This document shows, one piece after another, positions 58,491-64,000 of a stretch of 64,000 nucleotides of DNA. The notes under the pieces are model-generated. The model made no database searches. It was not told the origin of the DNA and was given only the letters and a program-made list of their open reading frames with translations. How positions within the stretch are numbered: the first letter of the stretch is position 1; each line of letters opens with the position of its first letter. Origin of the DNA: Parelaphostrongylus tenuis. Taxonomy: Eukaryota; Nematoda; Chromadorea; Rhabditida; Metastrongylidae. The stretch lies in the NCBI GenBank assembly GCA_019055375.1, contig JAHQIW010005303.1, positions 62,001 to 126,000 of the forward strand, read 5' to 3'. The translations under genes were made by a program, and so were the position numbers.

Positions 58491-60815
58491 TCAGGCGACT
58501 TTCCAAGTGTTATTGAACAAAATTTTATGGGACATTACAAAACAATGGCGGTGTTTCTGCTAAAGATAGCGTTTTCAAAGTCTCTTCAGTGATATGTCAA
58601 TGACTAAATTTTCTTATAAAAGTACCATCGCTTCATTGGAGAGCGTGCCGCCAGTCGCTTATCCGTACCTGTCCCCACTTCACGCCAGCCGTAAATGGCC
58701 GTAGTAGCGGAAGGAATAATTGGCACATTAGTGATCGAATGAATCACAGACGCCATGGAAAAAATATCTCTTGAATGAGAGTAAGCTAGGGCGCTCCCAG
58801 ATTTTCAGCGACGGTGGACAAGAATTTCAATAGATTGTGTAAATTCAGGATGAATCAATCCCAATGAAGTAACAAATTACACGATCTCAGAGGTAGGATA
58901 ACTTTGATGGATGCCAGAGCTGTTCAAACCACAGCCGTATTCGTAATGAACGGCTTAACTGTCACTCAATCACTTCAGCCAACAGATTAGTTCTTCTATT
59001 CTATAGTAATGACCTGAATTTCCGATCTAATAAGACATATAGTCTCTTTTATTACCCCACGTCTGCAACGCATACAGCGAAGCGATTAGCCAGCAGATTC
59101 GATCCAAGATGACATAATTGTGCTACCGATGTATGCTAATCTTTCCAACTACTGCTCTCTTATCTAACAGCTTTGAATTCTCATTTATTTTGTGGAATTT
59201 TGCAAGACTCGTTTTCACAGCTCACTGTGCAGATCTCAGCAGATCTTGCCTTGGATTCGTTTCCTCGCTTTTCTAGATCCTCCATAAAAGTCTTCGTTTA
59301 TTATAACTGTTGCTTTGACTGTTGCCTTATCAATCTCTTCTCAAAATGGTAAATTTATAGAGATACAAGACTCAAACAGTAGCTGAACCCATTCTTGATA
59401 AATCTGGGTTTTTTTGGCAAATGACAATGACGAAATTGTGACAGTACTTAGGTGGTTGCAATCTTCACCAAACTGTGATAAAGACCGATATATCAGATAG
59501 GAGGTATGTAATTGCATAGCTCCTAAGAATGTCCTTTCGTTTTGAGAAATTTTTCAGATCCGCCATTTCTAGAGATTTGGGGAGAGGGGAGGGGTTGATT
59601 CAAAATCTCCAAACTACCAACGTGAGGATGGCAGTGGCAGAACTCAACGAAAAACCATTGAGTTTATAAAAGAATTCGAACTTGCTCCAATGTCTTCATT
59701 TTCGAAATCAGTGTATTGACAAGGTACAGCGAGAAAATCACTTCGTTGGCAAAGATCAGCAGATTCTGTCGCTTTTCAATTCATCTACCAAAGTCAATAT
59801 GAGACGAGGTACGTTTGTTTAAAGTCTAACTCGACCGTCTCTCTAGCACCGTACTCACTGAAATCAATGCATACCTCTCAGATGGCTAGAAAATCATTTT
59901 ATCCCTATCTTTCAGAGCGATAGAGTAACCCGCCTTATTAGGCTGTAGGAAGTCCTCATTACCTCAAATACAGAATGGATGAGCGTGTAGAAGTGGTTAA
60001 AGTCGCCCTGCGATAGAACTGTGATGATTGGTTTGATCCTCTAACACTTTGAGCTCGGCGAATCGATATCAGATATTCAATAATATTACAAATATTGAAT
60101 TGATCTATCGGTAGACCCCTCAGAAAATTTCTCAGGGTTTTACCGAAACCAAAATCCTCTACGTTATGTAGGAAATTAATCGCACACGGTCATCACATAA
60201 AACTAAGCTCAAACATGTGTTATACATTAGATATTCAAAATTTTCATGAAAGTGAACTTATCAAACATAACAACATCGTGCCAAGAACAACACAAGATAA
60301 CTTCACAACAACTATTCGCTGAAATTGCTCATAGAAAACAATTAGGTTTTACTTAATGATCGAACCAGTGCATAACTACAAAAAAGATTCCGAGTAAGTG
60401 GATGAAAAACGTGAAAGTTATCAAATACTTTAATATGGCTGAATCTTAGCTCTTTGCTACGGCGACTGTTCTCGGCTGACGGGTGGTCCGGACGGCTACG
60501 AAAAGCGGCTGGCGAGAGATAATACTAACTTCTTAAGGGCTGAATAGCTAATACTAGATCCTTACATCTCCATTTATTCTCTACTACTACATAAATTCGT
60601 TCATTGGAGTCGGTCCGTCTTGTATTGGGAATCGCGCCCATCTTCGTTAGCCGTCTGAACAGCACGGACACGTTGTGATTCGTTTTCGATATACATCGTA
60701 GCGCAAGGGTAAATTTGCTTTGATGATCAGAATTTACATGTCATAGTAAGGGTAAGAGAGTGGGAAGAGGGGAGAACAAATTGAAGAAAAATCGAGAAGA
60801 ACACGCTCGATCAAA
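58491..60815. other. intergenic DNA downstream of glucosidase II beta
   Basis: It holds the 3' UTR of that gene at its right end. No other gene, RNA or repeat is supported except the short motif at 60474-60520. Confidence 0.5.
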
Positions 60816-60953
60816 TCAAAGTTCTACATGTGTCGGTTCTTCTAGGTCAGGATCATTGCAGGCGGCAGGTGTGCGAAACACAAACCGATATTCACATTTG
60901 GCTGGCTCACTTGCTTCAATCAACTCGGAGTCTTCACCACATTGAATGATCAC
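60816..60953 (-). CDS. PRKCSH: glucosidase II beta last exon: end of MRH domain and HVEL tail
   Basis: Forty-five codons and a TGA at 60816-60818. It carries the last MRH cysteines (IIQCGE, KCEYRF, PAAC) and ends THVEL. The acceptor is ATTAAG rather than TTTCAG, and the matching donor at 61737 is GTTTTG, so both sites of this intron are weak. The phase-0 junction restores the conserved STEV...CG spacing exactly, which supports the call. The 3' UTR lies below 60816. Confidence 0.9.
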   Translation of the reverse strand: MIIQCGEDSELIEASEPAKCEYRFVFRTPAACNDPDLEEPTHVEL

Positions 60954-63900
60954 CTTAATTAGAGCTAAAATGAAAGAGAGCGACCGAGAAAACAATTTGA
61001 ATATTGAATTATTCCTTAATTCCTTGGCACTTTGACATTTTTATAGGAAAAATTGTTATTTATTGAAGAAATCAATCCGTAACAATATAATGACCATCAT
61101 GATTAATGATATGCAGTTGTTTGCTGGGCGAAGATTGCATGCGTTCCTCCCAGAAAAAATGGGCATGCGATCAAAGAGGTCGGTGAGGTCACTTTTAAAC
61201 TGGTTGTAGTATTTGAACTTTATTCTCCAGAGCTGCTTCAGAGCGCGGAAGAGATCATAATTCAGTGGAACAATATCAGCGCTAATGTAGGGTACTGCGG
61301 TCCAGCACAGTTTCCCCAAGAGTCGACTGAGGTCGAGCGTGTTCGTAGAAAAGGGCGACATTGAGTCGCTCCAGACGCTTTTTTAGCACTGCTGCGGAGG
61401 CCAACTTTCCGAGTTGTTCCCTGTAGGACGTCGGCATTGATTGTCCGCTTCTTGCCAAACAGTTCCAAAAACTGTATGCCTTGCAAATTTCAGGAAAACC
61501 GAAAGCACAGTTTTCCGAGCATGGAGCTTGGGCTTTGGCAGAGCTAATAGGCCTGACTGTTACTATCCTGCTAATATTCTTGTATCCTACCTCCTATCTG
61601 AAGCTACTAGAATATTCTTCAACATACCACAGTCTTTTGGCAATGACTCGATTTGAATTCAAAAAGACTGACTAGAACAGTAGTGCGAAAGAAATTAAGG
61701 GACATCCCAATAGTAGAGGAGAAGGATGGAACAAAACCTCAGTAGAGCGTTGCGGACCATTCCAACACGCCTGTCCATCTCTGTAACTTTGTTTCGAGTA
61801 CTTCCGAGGCAATTCACCTGACCATTCTTTCCAGTTTCTGAAAAATTGGAATATCTTCCTGTGTACAATGCTACTATTTGTCAATGCCACTGACCCGATA
61901 TCAGTTTCTCCTCTACCATTTTTTTCTATTTGCATCGCCCTCTCAAATAGGCATAATTTGTAGATGTACTGCTTCTCGGTATGCTCGAAGCATTTTCCTT
62001 TGAGTGTCGCCCACGCATGATCAGTACCAAAATCTTGTTCGGCGAATGATTCAGCTTCACTGAAAGAAAGAATACATAAGTTTCTAGACTCGGCGATACA
62101 ATGCAATCTTTGAGATGAAGACTAGAGACGTACAAGGGGCAAAGCTTTTGACGTTGATCAATCCTCAAGGGACGCGCCATGCATTCACCTGCATCTAGCA
62201 TCGTTTGAAGTGAATTGACCCTCTCGAACTGTGGACCCACGGTCTCTGCTTCTCTAACTAGCATCTGCGAATGGTCTGCTCTACCTCCCCTGCATCTCTA
62301 ACCCCCAGCGTGCTACCTCTAACGATGGCACGCTAGGGGTTAGAGATGCTGAGGGGTTAAAAGCATATTTGGTTTTCACAAGACTCACGATGGTCTAACG
62401 AAGCATCAACTCAGTACTGCTAACCCTCACTGGCCAGTCTGGTACTAAATCCCCAATTCCAGAGAAATGGAATGCATGGTGATTCTTAAGCGCGGGATCG
62501 AACCATCAATCCCGTGTGTCATACAAGGCACCTCTAAGCACTGCACCACACGAGCTAAAGATCTATAGAGGACCATAACAAAAGAAGGGAAACATCTTAG
62601 AGGATACGCGCGTCCACTTGGAAGAGCTCAATGTGCCTTCACACTATACTTATGTGATAATAGAAACAATCACCGAATTTGACTGTCTAGGGTGGTCACC
62701 TTCGCGTCCACTTCGTCATAGTTTTTACGTCCAACATCGGCTTCTGAAAAAAATTCACAAACCTAACAGAATGCAAAGGTACGAAAATTTTTTACTTTAC
62801 AGCTTTAATAGTAGTGTTATGATGCTGACTACTTATCCAAGAATGCTGAGTGATAAGCAAAACTCTGAACCTTAAGCGGGAGTTGAACCCGCGTTCGACT
62901 CTTTCCGGAAACGTGTGCTAACCAATACATTACCGGATCTCCCTCCCATTCTGCTATGACTCGCTCTGCGATCCCGTCCAAAGTACGAAATCGTTGCATA
63001 CCACTCGCCTTTCTTTGAATGTAAAGCATAAAAGCGGTACGATGATATCTCACCCTCGATGGCTTTTAAAGTCTCCTCATCGTACGGTGGCATAGTGTCC
63101 TCATCCGGCACAACTGCAGTCACTCCGTCTTCTTCGTCACTCGGGATCTCTTCTCCTCGATCTTCATCTGAAACAAAAAATTCCTGACGGCGTATCAGGC
63201 TTATTTATGAAGACCGCAAAACAAACAAATAACTAAACCACCATATCAACAAGTGGAAGTTGTGCCTACCAGCGATGAGATCATCATGAGCATCTTTCTC
63301 CTCTTGCTGTTTTCTATGCTTTTCATGCTCATCCTTCTGCCTTTTGATCTTCTCGTACATTTCATTAAAGAAATGATCGCTATCAGCGCTGTCGACATTC
63401 AAGTAGGTCTAAATCCAATTACATCATTATATCTAAATGTCAAAATGCTTGAATACACGTAAGTCGAGAAGGAGATGCAATTTAAGCATAAAAAGAGACA
63501 AGCACACAACCCCTAAAACATTGAAAATGACTTAGAAAATTTTTTATTGCTACTAAAACTTTATTTATTCATGATAAGACCAAACATGCTAATAACCCTT
63601 CGGGACCATGGACCCACAAACTCTGCATCTCTAAGTGGTAACCCTGGACGGCCTGCTCCACCTCCTCTGCACCTCCACTTCCCAGCGTGCTGCGTCTAAC
63701 TATGGCACTGTGGGGGTAAAGATGCAGAGGAGGGGGCAGACTGCCCAGGGTTGCCAGCTATTGATCCCGAGGCCGTGGGCCCACGGTTCCTTATAGGCTA
63801 AATATGAAATAGAAATAGGAAAAAATGAGAGGAAGAAAAAAAAATAAAACAAAATTGAAAAACTCTTTGAACCTTGGCTTCGTCTTCGGAGACCGTTCCA

Positions 63901-64000
63901 TCACTGTTATTGTCGAGATATTCCAGTTTTTTGATCTCATCCAGAGTTATTCTATAAAAGAAATTGATGTGACGGAGCTTCTCCACCTTGTATACACCTT
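60816..64000 (-). CDS. PRKCSH: glucosidase II beta subunit (PRKCSH-like), 5' partial
   Basis: This is the non-catalytic beta subunit of ER glucosidase II. It recognises mannose on N-glycans through its MRH domain and keeps the alpha subunit in the ER during glycan trimming and the calnexin cycle. Exons in reading order are 63998-64000 (end of an exon running off the window), 63873-63951, 63270-63408, 63054-63167, 62674-62743, 61895-62059, 61738-61837 and 60816-60953. All phases match. In order the sequence shows an EF-hand loop (DNNSDGTVSEDE), a charged coiled-coil rich in K/E, an acidic linker, the family signature MPPYDEET, a second helical segment, and the MRH domain (KCFEH, YIYKLCLFE, NWKEWSG, CWNGPQRSTE, KCEYRF, TPAAC). 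The C-terminus is HVEL, a KDEL-type ER retention signal (HDEL in the human protein). The N-terminus and signal peptide lie beyond the window. The last intron is 784 bp and holds a mariner remnant. Confidence 0.95.
61060..61490 (-). mobile_element. mariner transposase remnant in the last intron of glucosidase II beta
   Basis: The minus strand shows RTINADVLQGTTRKVGL, PYISADIVPLNYDLFRALKQ and YNQFKSDLTDLFDRMP, which match mariner INADVY, SPDLAPSDYHLFRSL and the C-terminal helix. It is in the same orientation as the host gene and makes up most of the 784-bp intron. Confidence 0.72.
62138..62556 (-). repeat. SINE family 2 interrupted by a palindromic insertion
   Basis: The SINE runs 62138-62217 and 62357-62556. 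The palindrome at about 62218-62356 splits the conserved junction between GTGATTGA and GCATAT. The whole composite lies in the intron 62060-62673 of the glucosidase II beta gene. Confidence 0.7.
62218..62356. repeat. palindromic MITE nested in a SINE
   Basis: It contains CTGTGGACCCACGG near the left end and an inner pair TCTCTAACCCCCAGCGTG / CACGCTAGGGGTTAGAGA around a centre near 62318. It is the same family as 63602-63792, with the right end shortened. Confidence 0.65.
62828..62960 (-). repeat. tRNA-headed SINE, family 4
   Basis: The minus strand shows AATGTATTGGTTAGCACACG, the B box GGGTTCAACTCCCGC and a tail CTCAGCATTCTTGGATAAG. Related copies are at 28075-28200 and 39158-39275 (both minus), and decayed pieces at 40139-40200 and 44505-44680. 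It sits in the intron 62744-63053 of glucosidase II beta. Confidence 0.7.
63602..63792. repeat. palindromic MITE in a glucosidase II beta intron
   Basis: GGGACCATGGACCCAC at the left is matched by GGGCCCACGGTTCC at the right, and inner parts (TCCACCTCCTCTGCA with TGCAGAGGAGGGGGC) pair across a centre near 63700. It is GC-rich unlike its surroundings and has no coding capacity. A relative is at 62218-62356. Confidence 0.7.
63873..63951 (-). CDS. PRKCSH: glucosidase II beta EF-hand exon
   Basis: This exon begins in phase 2 after TTTTATAG and ends GCCAAG before GTTCAA in phase 0. It encodes ITLDEIKKLEYL and then a complete 12-residue EF-hand loop with Asp at 1, Asp at 5, Gly at 6 and Glu at 12. 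The upstream intron is only 46 bp (63952-63997). Confidence 0.9.

Noticed and set aside
60474..60520. CTGACGG with GAAA nearby
   Set aside because: The core needs CTGANGA. Here the last base is G, and no cleavage site or stem I pairing follows.
1..64000. CRISPR arrays, prophage, operons or other bacterial systems
   Set aside because: No regularly spaced repeats, no ribosome-binding sites and no long frames. Intron structure and repeat content are eukaryotic throughout.

Overview
The window is AT-rich, intron-bearing eukaryotic DNA, most likely from a parasitic nematode. A strongylid (hookworm-like) worm is my inference, not a proven placement. The grounds are very short introns (46-63 bp) with TTTCAG/TTTAG acceptors, a nematode-style peptide GPCR, decayed mariner and RTE-like elements, a Penelope-like element, and many tRNA-headed SINEs. 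Nothing is bacterial: there are no operons, ribosome-binding sites or long open frames. Nearly all real coding sequence is in short exons, so single-frame ORFs are misleading.

Two genes can be rebuilt exon by exon with matching splice phases, both on the minus strand. (1) At 10410-21422 lies a rhodopsin-family, FMRFamide-receptor-like GPCR with ten coding exons (nine well supported) and all seven membrane segments. One intron uses a GC donor. (2) At 60816-64000, running off the right edge, lies the beta subunit of ER glucosidase II, with an EF-hand, acidic linker, MRH lectin domain and a C-terminal HVEL retention signal. Two further genes are less certain. A serine-rich protein of unknown function is supported by three phase-matched exons at 55801-56605 (minus). 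A small three-exon gene may lie at 39654-39920 (minus).

Most of the rest is repeat-derived. Mariner remnants lie at 13557-14270, 19250-19815, 33470-33740 and 61060-61490. RTE-type non-LTR remnants lie at 28684-29060, 41135-41375 and 45330-45570. A Penelope-like GIY-YIG remnant lies at 29525-30160. At least four tRNA-derived SINE families are present, several inside introns of the two main genes.

The most striking content is a set of short repeats that carry hammerhead self-cleaving ribozymes (7190-7925, 13330-13640, 16325-16965, 25240-25690, 32000-32165, 32465-32600, 53925-54262, 55130-55540, 58120-58490). They often sit as head-to-head foldbacks. Four copies keep the complete catalytic core (16845-16887, 32074-32121, 54172-54214, 55412-55459). 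The families have different but internally complementary stem I sequences, so the fold has been conserved while the sequence changed. Some units are bounded by direct repeats that include a TATAAAA-like box, which suggests non-autonomous elements spread through RNA and perhaps mobilised by a Penelope-like element such as the one present here.
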